Assembly: GCA_964562155.1 (NCBI GenBank)
Contig: CAZLRU010000003.1
Span: 15,588 to 79,587, forward strand
Origin: JAGOUY01 sp964562155
Lineage (GTDB): Bacteria; Patescibacteriota; Patescibacteriia; 2-12-FULL-60-25
Reading direction: 5' to 3'
Length of the DNA: 64,000 nt
Part shown: positions 43,843 to 53,300 of the stretch, piece by piece
Layout of the letters: every line of letters starts with the position of its first letter
How positions within the stretch are numbered: the first letter of the stretch is position 1
The notes under the pieces: generated by a model
Databases searched by the model: none
Seen by the model: the letters and a program-made list of their open reading frames with translations, nothing else
What the model was told of the DNA's origin: nothing
Program-made: the position numbers and the translations under genes

Positions 43843-44913
43843 TTATGCATCTCGCAAAATCCTCGCAATGCGCTCAGCCGCGTGACCATCCCAAAGCAGA
43901 GGAATTCGACCTTCTTTTGGATGAATCTGTGCCTTGTGGTAGGCATCCTCAATCCCTTGCTTCGTGCAGCCGACCAGCGCATTTGTCCCCACCTCTACCG
44001 TAATGGGGCGCTCCGTATCTTCACGGACCGTAAAACACGGTACGCCATAGACAGTTGTTTCTTCTTGTAGCCCACCTGAATCCGTCCAGACGTAGGCGGC
44101 GTCGCGAACGAGGCGCTGCATGTCTGCGTACCCCATCGAGTCCACAACTTGAATATTTCTCGAAGAAAGATCGAGATCGTTCACCAAGGCCCGCGTACGA
44201 GGATGAAGAGGCGCGATCAGCGGGAGCGTGTGCGCAATGGTCACCAACCCCTCCCAGACGCGTCGGAACATGGCTGGATCCTTTACCAACGCTGCACGGT
44301 GAAGGGTTACCACTCCGTATCCTCGCTTGTTCAATTTGTAAAGCTCGAGAACCGTCGATGCTTCCACCTGAGGTCGCATGAGGTACATCGTATCAACCAT
44401 CACGTTACCGACTTCATAGATAGCTTCAGGACGTATTCCCTCATTTAACAGATTTTGTTTAGCGCTTGGCTCGGTCGTAAACAACCACTGGGCATGCTGG
44501 TCAACAAAAACACGATTACGCTCTTCCGCCATGGCGGGATTAAAGCTACGTAGACCCGCCTCGACATGGATGATGGCGAGATTGGCCGTCATAGCCGCCT
44601 GCGTAGCGGCGGCCGTTGAGGTCACGTCGCCCACCACCAAGATAGCATCGTATACCTCTCTTGCTAGGATGGGCTGCAGTGCTTGAATAATCGATTCTGT
44701 TTGCTCCTCGGCCGTACCTGAACCCACCCCAAGCTCATAGGTTGGTCTTGGTAAGTTTAATTCTTCAAAAAAAATATCCGACATGCGCTCATCGTAGTGT
44801 TGCCCAGTATGCACCAGTTCGTATCTGATCCCAACCTCATCAAAGGCTCGCGTAAGTGGCGCGAGCTTCATGAAATTAGGACGAGCACCGCCCACGAGCA
44901 ATAAACGCTTCAT
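43843..44913 (-). CDS. wecB: UDP-N-acetylglucosamine 2-epimerase, non-hydrolysing, paralogue 2
   Basis: 356 residues. VGGARPNFMKLAPL, HTGQHYDERMS, then VVGDVTSTAAA, HVEAGLRS, and TDSGGLQEET with TERPITVE. The N-terminal GARPNFMK differs from the GTRPEIIK of the other copy, which suggests a different UDP-sugar or an independent origin. It starts inside the GT2 stop (4-base overlap). One copy could serve UDP-ManNAc and the other a 2,3-diacetamido or similar sugar; this is inference. Confidence 0.91.
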   Translation of the reverse strand: MKRLLLVGGARPNFMKLAPLTRAFDEVGIRYELVHTGQHYDERMSDIFFEELNLPRPTYELGVGSGTAEEQTESIIQALQPILAREVYDAILVVGDVTSTAAATQAAMTANLAIIHVEAGLRSFNPAMAEERNRVFVDQHAQWLFTTEPSAKQNLLNEGIRPEAIYEVGNVMVDTMYLMRPQVEASTVLELYKLNKRGYGVVTLHRAALVKDPAMFRRVWEGLVTIAHTLPLIAPLHPRTRALVNDLDLSSRNIQVVDSMGYADMQRLVRDAAYVWTDSGGLQEETTVYGVPCFTVREDTERPITVEVGTNALVGCTKQGIEDAYHKAQIHPKEGRIPLLWDGHAAERIARILRDA

Positions 44914-45623
44914 ATACGAGGACTCGATCCACTTCTCAGACGGAGTAACATCATGCGCTTTAATAAGCGTAAATGCCGCTTCATTTCTTTACGATATTCC
45001 AGCTTGCTTTCTCCATGGATGCGCTGCGTAAGCGGAGCTGGGACTTCGGCGATCCGTCGGTAGTCACGGACTAAATAAAATAATATTTCTGCATTAATAT
45101 CAAACCCCGTAGCCTGAAGCGGCAGATTAAGCAACTGCTCACGCCTGTAGAGACGAAAAATAGGTGTTACGGACGTAACCTTTGCGCCCAAGACGAACCG
45201 ATAGATGAGACCGGCGATATGAGAGACAAATAACCGATAGGAAGGAATGTCCTTACCATAGCCTGCCAGCTTAGGAGACCCGCACACCACGTCTACATCA
45301 CCTTGTTTATAACGATCAAGAAGCGCCCGGACCAACGAGGGAGCGAACGTGAGATCAGTATCCATTGTAATCAATATCTCCCCCCTTGCTTCGCGGATGG
45401 CGGTGCGGATCGCCGCACCTAACCCTCGATTGCGATCGTGCGAAATAACTCGTACAGGCCCGCCCAATGAACGAGCGAGTTCAGCTGTTTTGTCCGTACT
45501 TCCATCATCAATAATAAGCACTTCGTATGGCTCATTGAGATCGTTAAATACCGGCAACACTTCGTACGGAAAGCGTTGGATATTTTCCGCTTCATTAAAG
45601 GCTGGAAAGGCGAAACTGATCAT
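44910..45623 (-). CDS. GT2 glycosyltransferase, DPM1-like
   Basis: 237 residues. SFAFPAFNEAENI, LIIDDGSTDKT, MDTDLTFAP and later GSPKLAGYGKD. The DxD-type motif is present as DTD. No C-terminal membrane segment. It resembles soluble polyprenyl-phosphate glycosyltransferases. First gene of the block to 39408, with promoter TTGGAA, 16, TACAGT directly upstream, six bases before the ATG. Confidence 0.87.
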   Translation of the reverse strand: MISFAFPAFNEAENIQRFPYEVLPVFNDLNEPYEVLIIDDGSTDKTAELARSLGGPVRVISHDRNRGLGAAIRTAIREARGEILITMDTDLTFAPSLVRALLDRYKQGDVDVVCGSPKLAGYGKDIPSYRLFVSHIAGLIYRFVLGAKVTSVTPIFRLYRREQLLNLPLQATGFDINAEILFYLVRDYRRIAEVPAPLTQRIHGESKLEYRKEMKRHLRLLKRMMLLRLRSGSSPRI

Positions 45624-45629
45624 AAGATG

Positions 45630-45657
45630 ACTGTAGCAGATCCTGTCTGACTTCCAA
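45630..45657 (-). promoter_or_regulatory. Promoter of the second glycan block, leaderless type
   Basis: On the minus strand TTGGAA (45657-45652), 16 bases, TACAGT (45635-45630), six bases, ATG at 45623. It lies in the 61-base gap after the DprE2-like gene. Motif evidence only. Confidence 0.4.
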
Positions 45658-45684
45658 AATAAGGATAAAGAAGCTCCCCACCTA

Positions 45685-46422
45685 TTAGATGGGCAGACGC
45701 AAAAAGATTGACTCCGGGATAATGCGTAGAATCGTCATAATCACCCACCAAAATCCAGGTACATACATCTCCCCCGTCTTTTTAGAAAGAATAGCTGAAT
45801 AAATCGTCCTTCCGACGCGTTCTGGGGACGCAAAAAGCGGACTCTTGGGGATGGAAGCGGTCATGGGCGTATCGACGTATCCGGGCTTAATCGTCAGAAC
45901 ACGAACCCCAAACGGGAGAAGCTCCCCGCGCACTCCTTGCAGAAATATATTTAACGCCGCTTTCGCCGCCCCATATGTATACAAGGCAGCACGCCCCCTG
46001 TCTCCGGCCACCGATGAAATAACCGCCAAACATCCTTGGCGCGCCTGTTTTAATCTGGGCAAGATGTGTGCCGTCAGAGCCATGACCGTGGTCGCATTCG
46101 TAAGCATGCAACCCGCGGTGACCTCAGGATTTTCACTGGCGGCTGATTGAGGCGTTAGCACTCCGTGTGCAATAAAAATGAGATCGAAGGATGAATAGGA
46201 CTTATAGGCCGCCTCTATCATGGCCCCGTGAGATTCTAGTTGATCCACATCTAATACGTATGTTTCGCAGCGAATAGCTCCTCGGGCTCGTAGATCGGCA
46301 GCCACGATTTCAAGCTTGGCCTGCGAGCGCCCAACAAGAAAAAAACTCTGTTTGTCGCCGGCAAAATGACGCGCCGTTGCTTGAGCAATAGCAGAACTCG
46401 CTCCGATGATAAGAATATTCAT
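45685..46422 (-). CDS. Short-chain dehydrogenase, DprE2-like (polyprenyl-phosphate 2-keto-pentose reductase)
   Basis: 245 residues, classical SDR length. ILIIGASSAIAQATA gives the cofactor motif; IFIAHG follows, then ISSVAGDRG with the catalytic Ser, and YTYGAAK with Tyr and Lys. KPGYVDTPMT is typical. Mycobacterial DprE2 reduces the 2-keto intermediate made by DprE1 to decaprenyl-phosphate-arabinose. Here the gene follows a DprE1-like gene by three bases. The role is taken from that pairing; the SDR itself is not specific. A hydrophobic stretch near the C-terminus may touch the membrane. Confidence 0.85.
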   Translation of the reverse strand: MNILIIGASSAIAQATARHFAGDKQSFFLVGRSQAKLEIVAADLRARGAIRCETYVLDVDQLESHGAMIEAAYKSYSSFDLIFIAHGVLTPQSAASENPEVTAGCMLTNATTVMALTAHILPRLKQARQGCLAVISSVAGDRGRAALYTYGAAKAALNIFLQGVRGELLPFGVRVLTIKPGYVDTPMTASIPKSPLFASPERVGRTIYSAILSKKTGEMYVPGFWWVIMTILRIIPESIFLRLPI

Positions 46423-46425
46423 AAT

Positions 46426-47733
46426 TTAGGTAGTTACACGGCGCCAAAAACTTGAAGAAAAGGCTGGGTCCACGTACTTCGAGAAGGTCTTCCAGTTTGG
46501 GTAAAACTGTTGAAAATGTTCAGCCGACATACGAGCGTCTTTGGCAGGATAGAGACGACCTCCTAGGCCCACAACAATGACGTCGAGCTGAGCCAGGGCC
46601 GCCAGGGTCTTCTCTCCTTCAAATGGCACATCCATAGCTAGCGTTGTACCTGGACATGGAAAGGAAAGCAATCCCGGAGAAGACATTGTTCCGAACACTT
46701 TTAAAACCGATAAAAAGGAAGCCAATCCGTGCGTAAGGCTCGCCTGCAAAAGATGAGCCATCCCCTCTTTAGCCTTCTCAGGCGGTAGCACGCACTGATA
46801 TTGCAAAAACCCTCTTTCTCCGTATAAACGATTCCAGTCAAGAACCGCATCAAGAGGGTAAAAGAACGGGTCGTACGAGACGAGATGGGGGGTAGCCTTG
46901 TGTATAGGGGCGTAATAATAGCAGGTATTGAAGGCTCGAATAGTGGCGCGATTTAAGAGCCATCCCGGTGCATCACAAGGAATCCGAATGGAGGGAATCA
47001 GTGATTGCTTTACTGCTTTCTGCTCTGGCTCAGGAGCGTGGTCCCCGTGCAAAAAGATCCCCCGACCAAAGGACCGTCCACGCGCGGTGGTATCGAGCCA
47101 GGCAGCTGAATATGGTTCCGTCTTCGTTCGCTCTGACAGCAAAAAAAATTCCTCTAACGAATGAAAGCGCTCTGCCTGCATCCGAATCCAAGGTGAGGCT
47201 ATTTTCTTGAGTTGAATCTCTGCCCAGGTAATAACACCCGTCAGTCCCAATCCACCAATAGTGGCGGTAAATAATTCTTTATTTTCGGTAGGGGTGCACA
47301 CATATCTTTCTCCATTTGAGCGTACCAACTCAAAGGCACGGATGTGGCGACCAAACGTACCGTCTTGGTGATGATTTTTGCCATGTACATCATTTGCGAT
47401 TGCTCCGCCCATGGTCACAAATTTTGTTCCTGGGGTAACCGGTAAAAACCATCCTCTGGGGACAATCATCTCTAATATCTCCGCCAAACTCATCCCGGCT
47501 TCCGTACGTAAAATACCCGTCGCGCTATCGAAGGCTTGTACATGGTTCAAGGCCAATACATCAATCACGGTCCCCCCCCCATTCAAACAGCTATCCCCAT
47601 AACTTCGGCCCAAGCCATAGGCCAACAGGGGCCGACCCACGGGAAGCTGATCAGTTGCCCACTGCAGTTTAACAACGGTTTTTGGCGACACCTTTGGATA
47701 ACGCCCCCAAGAAGAATAGTCAGATGAAGACAT
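46426..47733 (-). CDS. FAD-dependent oxidoreductase, DprE1-like (polyprenyl-phosphate ribose 2-oxidase)
   Basis: 435 residues. The FAD-binding half has GLGRSYGDSCLNGGG, VTPGTKFVTMGGAIAND and VHGKNHH, the signature of decaprenylphosphoryl-ribose oxidase. The C-terminal half has LLSFPCPGTTLAM and GGRLYPAKDARM. The reaction would be oxidation of polyprenyl-phosphate-ribose at C2, followed by DprE2 reduction to arabinose. The gene is three bases from the DprE2-like gene and three from the UbiA-HAD gene, completing the pathway. The benzothiazinone-target Cys of the Mycobacterium enzyme aligns with an Ala here. Confidence 0.9.
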   Translation of the reverse strand: MSSSDYSSWGRYPKVSPKTVVKLQWATDQLPVGRPLLAYGLGRSYGDSCLNGGGTVIDVLALNHVQAFDSATGILRTEAGMSLAEILEMIVPRGWFLPVTPGTKFVTMGGAIANDVHGKNHHQDGTFGRHIRAFELVRSNGERYVCTPTENKELFTATIGGLGLTGVITWAEIQLKKIASPWIRMQAERFHSLEEFFLLSERTKTEPYSAAWLDTTARGRSFGRGIFLHGDHAPEPEQKAVKQSLIPSIRIPCDAPGWLLNRATIRAFNTCYYYAPIHKATPHLVSYDPFFYPLDAVLDWNRLYGERGFLQYQCVLPPEKAKEGMAHLLQASLTHGLASFLSVLKVFGTMSSPGLLSFPCPGTTLAMDVPFEGEKTLAALAQLDVIVVGLGGRLYPAKDARMSAEHFQQFYPNWKTFSKYVDPAFSSSFWRRVTT

Positions 47734-47735
47734 AG

Positions 47736-49172
47736 TTATAGAGCAAGGATCAAAGAAAGACAGGCCAGGACACCAACGATCCGGCTAGCCGTATCCTGCA
47801 TTGCAAATGAAACTGGATCATCATGCATTTCTCCTCTCCACGTGAGAAACCAGACGCGCATGAGCCAGTACAACAGCACGGCAACGACTCCCCACAAAAG
47901 AGTGGGGTGATGATAGAGCGAGGCGACCTCTAGACTATTAATATAGAGCGCCAAGACCAGTAGAGACAAAAAACCCGCGTTCACACCAAAGAGAGCAAGC
48001 ATTAAAAGATCGTCTATGACGTACCCTCTACCGTTTACCGGCGTGAGCATACCCTTGTTCGCATCCCGCCAAAGAGTTAGCTCCCCCACCCGCTTCAGGC
48101 AGCCTAATCCGACAAAAAAGAAAGCGGCAAACGCTAAGAGCCAAGGAGTTACCGTGATACCCGTTGCTACAGCTCCAGCTATTAATCTATACACATAAAA
48201 GAATGCTAATGCCAGAACATCAACAATAGGCATGCGCTTTAACCATAGAGAGTAGACGAGCGTAGCACATACATACCCCCCTACCATGAGCGCAAAAGTC
48301 GGTGACACCCCCCAGACACTACCGATAATCGCAAGCAGCAAGCACACGATCGCCAAAGAGAGCCCGACAGGGATCGAAAGCGCTCCGGCGGCGAATGGTC
48401 TAAATCGTTTACGAGGATGGCGGCGATCGGCTGATAGATCAAGCAGATCATTCAATACGTAGATACTTGAGGCGGCTAGACCAAATGTAATGAAGGCGAT
48501 AACGGTTCGTTGCCAGATAAATGCTTCATGCCAACGGTGAGCCAGAATCGCGGGCACAAACAGCAAAAGATTCTTTGACCATTGATGCAGACGCAGCGCC
48601 CGTGCCACGGTGAATAAAGACGACTCTTTCTTGTCCGCCTCAAAATACTGTGTAAATGCTTTGCCCAATTTCCTGGTTAGATACTGCTTTTGATTTGAGG
48701 TACGGACAGCGAGCAGACATTCCTTCGCCACCCGCCAAATAGCTAGATCCATACGATGATCCCCGATGTAGGCAAAGGGACCTTGCGCATGATCTTGGAT
48801 AGCCTCTGCTTTCGCTCGGCCAATCGTATTTTTCTCAAGTGTCGTTGCTATAACCGCGTCAAAACAATCGAGATGCTTAGCCACGGCTTCCGCGACAGAA
48901 GCGGGAGTGGCCGTCGCCAAAACCACTTTTGTTCCTTTAGCGCGTTCGCTCTTCACAAATCTCAAAACCTCTTCACGATAAGGTAAAATATCGACCGCCA
49001 AATCAATCTGACTTGCAATCTGCGTCTTCATGTACGCCTTCCCTTTCAGCAACCAAATCGGGATCTGAAACATCTTGAGAGGCTGTCGCTTCAGCAACAT
49101 CATAAGCGACTCCCATAAAGTATCAGTGGCCACGAGCGTACCATCAAGATCTACGTAAAGAGGGATGGGCAT
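47736..49172 (-). CDS. HAD phosphatase-UbiA prenyltransferase fusion, decaprenyl-phosphate phosphoribosyltransferase-like
   Basis: 478 residues from the ATG at 49172, preferred over a TTG at 49196. The N-terminal HAD domain (about 1-190) begins with DLDGTLV (Asp8, Asp10) and has IGDHRMDLAI. The UbiA domain (about 200-478) has about seven to nine helices and the prenyl-diphosphate binding motif LNDLLDLSADRRHPRKR, very close to that of mycobacterial decaprenyl-phosphate phosphoribosyltransferase. Such enzymes attach phosphoribose from PRPP to polyprenyl phosphate; the HAD part would then remove the 5-phosphate, giving the DprE1 substrate. Both steps are thus in one protein. The reaction order is inferred from Mycobacterium. 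Confidence 0.88.
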   Translation of the reverse strand: MPIPLYVDLDGTLVATDTLWESLMMLLKRQPLKMFQIPIWLLKGKAYMKTQIASQIDLAVDILPYREEVLRFVKSERAKGTKVVLATATPASVAEAVAKHLDCFDAVIATTLEKNTIGRAKAEAIQDHAQGPFAYIGDHRMDLAIWRVAKECLLAVRTSNQKQYLTRKLGKAFTQYFEADKKESSLFTVARALRLHQWSKNLLLFVPAILAHRWHEAFIWQRTVIAFITFGLAASSIYVLNDLLDLSADRRHPRKRFRPFAAGALSIPVGLSLAIVCLLLAIIGSVWGVSPTFALMVGGYVCATLVYSLWLKRMPIVDVLALAFFYVYRLIAGAVATGITVTPWLLAFAAFFFVGLGCLKRVGELTLWRDANKGMLTPVNGRGYVIDDLLMLALFGVNAGFLSLLVLALYINSLEVASLYHHPTLLWGVVAVLLYWLMRVWFLTWRGEMHDDPVSFAMQDTASRIVGVLACLSLILAL

Positions 49173-49173
49173 A

Positions 49174-50313
49174 TTAAGAAATAGAGATTGTGGCAAGAGC
49201 TTCGGAAATGCGTTCTGCGCGCGTTTGCCAAGCGTACTGCTTAGCTACTTTGCGAGCTGCCATTGAGGCTTCAGCTCGCCATTTTTTATCTGCGTGCATC
49301 GCCCGCAACACATCAGCAAATATGACTGGCTCCCGAGGGAAGAACTTGGCCGTTGAGGCGGTTAGCACCTCGTGAGAGCTAGGAACATCACTCGCCAGAA
49401 TAGGAAGACCCGCCGCTAGATACTCAAATAATTTAAGCGGTGAGGTATATTCACGTCCAATAGAAAAATCGGGAGAGGTGGGAAGCAATCCTATATCCGC
49501 TTCCTTAAGGAGAGAGAACGCTTGTTGGCGGGGTATAGTGGGTAGAACGTGAATGGTATTACATCCTTGCCGAGCAACTGCGGCGAAGATACGTTCACGA
49601 TCCTGATCAGGTCCACCAATAATAACGAGATGAAGCATAGGATCACTCGGCCAAGCCTCGACCAAAAAATCCACTCCTTTCCACGGATAGAGACTGCCCG
49701 TATATACAGCTAAGCAGGCGCTGGGACCTATCCCGAGCTGACTACGGAGGCCGCTTCCAGAGATCGCTTCGATCGCCGATAGATCCACCCCATCATGAGC
49801 GACGAGAATCCTTTTCTCTTCTATCCCCGCCCGCATGAGACACTTCTTCATCCCTTCGCTAATCGCTACGAACAAGCGAACGTGTGAGCTCGTTTTCCGC
49901 CAACGATGGATACGAGTTACAGGATCGTCATGCACCTCCACAACCCACCGAGAGATCCCTTGACTCAAGAGCGCTTCCACCATCACCAAGCTACGTGTAT
50001 ACCAAATATCTGCACGGATTGGTTTGGCCCACTTTCGAAGCTGCCAAATGAAGCTTGTCCGCTGGATAAGATAAGCGAGCGACTGAGGCAGCCAGCGATA
50101 CCGCAGGGCATCAAAGGTGGGAAGGACGATGTGGGAAAAATTTCGTTCGGGAAGATGATAATACTCAAAAACATCCTGGTGCTCCGCTCGATCCGGCGTC
50201 ACAAGCGTTACATCATGCCCCAACTTAGCCATCCAGTAGCACCATTGGATAGTTTGATAGGCGTGGGCGCGCTCCGAAGGAATGCGCGCATTTTCTGCGT
50301 AAACAATCTTCAT
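49174..50313 (-). CDS. Glycosyltransferase family 4
   Basis: 379 residues. VYAENARIPSERAHAYQTI opens an N-terminal domain of the short-loop type. SLYPWKGVDFLVEAW, HVLPTIPRQQ and the donor loop SPLKLFEYLAAGLPIL form the C-terminal domain. The usual E-x7-E is read as FEYLAAG with only the second Glu clear. It overlaps the fusion gene upstream by four bases and ends just before the HAD-UbiA start. A cytoplasmic chain-extending step. Confidence 0.87.
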   Translation of the reverse strand: MKIVYAENARIPSERAHAYQTIQWCYWMAKLGHDVTLVTPDRAEHQDVFEYYHLPERNFSHIVLPTFDALRYRWLPQSLAYLIQRTSFIWQLRKWAKPIRADIWYTRSLVMVEALLSQGISRWVVEVHDDPVTRIHRWRKTSSHVRLFVAISEGMKKCLMRAGIEEKRILVAHDGVDLSAIEAISGSGLRSQLGIGPSACLAVYTGSLYPWKGVDFLVEAWPSDPMLHLVIIGGPDQDRERIFAAVARQGCNTIHVLPTIPRQQAFSLLKEADIGLLPTSPDFSIGREYTSPLKLFEYLAAGLPILASDVPSSHEVLTASTAKFFPREPVIFADVLRAMHADKKWRAEASMAARKVAKQYAWQTRAERISEALATISIS

Positions 50314-53300
50314 AGACGTTTACCCCGAATCCAATCCAGTATCGTGAGCAGACAAAAGGCTGCGTAGATAGCCAATAGATGATCAAGCGGGATGCGATAT
50401 TTAGTGTACCCGGCAATCAATGAATGTAATAAGGTGAAGATGAGTAGAATACTTAAGACTAACCAGACCTCCGGTTTACGACGCTTAAGCGCCAATCCTA
50501 ATCCCAACCAACCAGCCCAGATAACAACCGCCGTGCTTACCCAGACTGAAGCGCGAGCAAGCCACTCTTTCCAGGCGGAACCCGCAAAACTCCAAGGCGC
50601 CCCCGTCTTAATAAAGGGGAATAAGCCCGGGCTCCAAAAGGTTCGGATTTTTTGGAGGGGCAATCTCCACACTTCCCACCCCCAGTGACTATGCCATTGC
50701 TCTTTGGTTTTTCCGAGCCAATATTGATTAAACTCGAACTCGTTCAGAGGCCCGAGAGCGGCGCAACTCGTCACATTTCCATTTGGTTCTCGGGGATGCC
50801 ACTCCGTCCAAAGAATAGACTCCTGAAACACGCCGGCTCGCTTAAGATCCTCTTCCAGATAAGCGGGTAATCGATACTGCTTATAAAGCGGTGTCGTTGA
50901 CGAGGCGATATCATCAATAATTTCTTGAGGATACCCTCGCTGAGTGATTTCGTAGATGTTCTCATTATTCGCTTTAAAGAGCGCGTGTCCAAGATCCGTG
51001 GTAAGAGGAACAATCTGATGAAATGTTTTCCAATTGCGATATGTCCAAGGAGCAATGAATCCGGCTGAACAAACGGCCATAAGAGCAACCGATATCAGTG
51101 CGCGTTTTTTATCCGACCATAGCTGCCAAAAAACCCAGAGCGCAATAAGCGGAGTGACAGGCAAAATCGTGCCCTGCACATAGGCCAATGCACCAATCGC
51201 GAATCCAGAGCCGACCGCGTAAGCGTATCGCCTTGTATCAACCAGCCGCAGGACGGACCAAACCACCAGAAGCAGAAAAAAGCTCTGTAAAAAGGTGTGA
51301 TAAAACTGGGTGTAGTGATAAAAGGTGTATGGATAACACGCCATGATAAACGCTCCCAATAATCCCGCGCGCGGACCGACTAATCGCTTACCCACGACGT
51401 ACGTTAGCCACAATGCTCCTACCACAAATATATTTTGGATGATTGCTTGCGCCCACGTATTACTTGGATCAAAGAAGGTGTAGACAGCTGTCAAAAAGAA
51501 GAGATACCCCGGTGAACGATAGGCGGAACTGCATCCAAGCTCGCTCGCAAAACTATACCCATAGCCCTGAAACCAGTGTTGAACGAGGGTAAAGAATCCC
51601 CATTCTCGACTTAAGAGCTGACCATGAAACAACCCCACCGATAATGCCCGTGTAACGATTGTAAAGACAACAAAAGCAAATACCCATACCTCAAAGCGTG
51701 GCCCAGGTGCACCCGTCACTTGGCCGCGCACCGCACCCAACCAATGCCCGCGCTGCGCTTCATGCAATACAGAAACAGAAGGTAGAGCACGCACACGCTC
51801 ACGCGCCGATACACGCATCCGCTCACGAGCCTCATCATCTTCCAACAGGCGAATCATCGCCTGCGCAAGCGCTGACACGTCTCCAACAGGCACAACCAAT
51901 CCATCTATTTCCGGACGCAGAACGGAGCCCGCGCAACCAACCTCCGTACTTATCACCGGAACACCGGCGGCCATGGCTTCGGTAATGGTTCGCCCAAATC
52001 CTTCGTAGGCGGACGAAAGCACGAAGAGATCCGCTCCCTCCCATAGGGACTCCGGGGATGCCCAAGGACGAATAGAGACGACCTGTGACAAGCCGTACCG
52101 CTCTACCTGCTGTCTTAGCTCGGATTCAAGCGGACCAACTCCCACCAACTCTAATCTTGTATTTAAATATTTTTCATGCACGATAGCGAATGCACGCAAA
52201 AGAATATCGAGGCGTTTTTGCTCCACGAAACGACCTGGCACACGTATCACCTGCTCCGCATGCTTGAATTCGGTTAAAGGTTGAGCCAAAAAACGTTCCA
52301 ATTCTTGAGCAACAGGAATAATGGCGATTTTGTTTGTCGCGACTCCCTGAACCATCAAATGCTCTTTTACACGTTCACTTACTACACGCACACGCTCCGC
52401 TCGCCGCAATAATCTGATCCCCACCCACCCCCAGAACCGATGCTCCCAACGCTCTTTTACCCATGTCCCAGACCAAAAATCCCCGTGCTCTTGTAGCTCA
52501 AGCGGATGATTCGTGAGACGAGAAATCAAATACGCAATCATTCCAGCCGCAAATGGATCTTGACCGGAAACAACCGTTCTCCCAGGTAAACGACGTGCTT
52601 CTTGTATCCCTACCCTGATCGTGCAAACGACGCGTCGCAACCAGGATCCGCTCTGCGCATAGACACGTAGCCCATCTCGCTCTATCACCACATCCTCCGG
52701 TAATCGAGAGATCACGAGAGCCGATACCCGCGTCTTCTCATTCGCCAACCCCGCCACCCGCTGAAAGGTCGCTGATTCCGTTTTTACCAATTCGCGCTCA
52801 TACCCCAGCATGATAACTCGCGTAACCCCCTCAGAAGGCTGGATCACTTCTCGCAAAGACTGTTCGGTTTGGGCAACCATTTTCTCATGCGTCCAAACGG
52901 GAGCTACTTCCCGGACCAATGTTCGTATCGATACGGCCTGAAGCGCGCTTACCCAGCGATCGCGATCTTGATACGGTAATACGGTTACTTGGTCACCAAA
53001 TTCTTCCCGTGTTTCCGGATTTCCCCCTTGGTCACTCACAAGACACGGAAGTCCTCGCCCGATCGCTTCAGGCACCGTATGAGGATATCCTTCGTAACCC
53101 GTGTGCAACACAAACACATCCGCCACGTCATACCATCTTGCCATTTGGGCACGAGGTACCCGGCCAAGAAAACGCACACGATCCGCAACCCCCTCCGTCT
53201 TCGCCTGTTGTTTCCAATGCTCCAATTCTGGTCCGTCTCCCGCTACGAGCAATACATGCGTAGCAGGCAGACGATGCCACCACATAATTAATTCCTTCAC

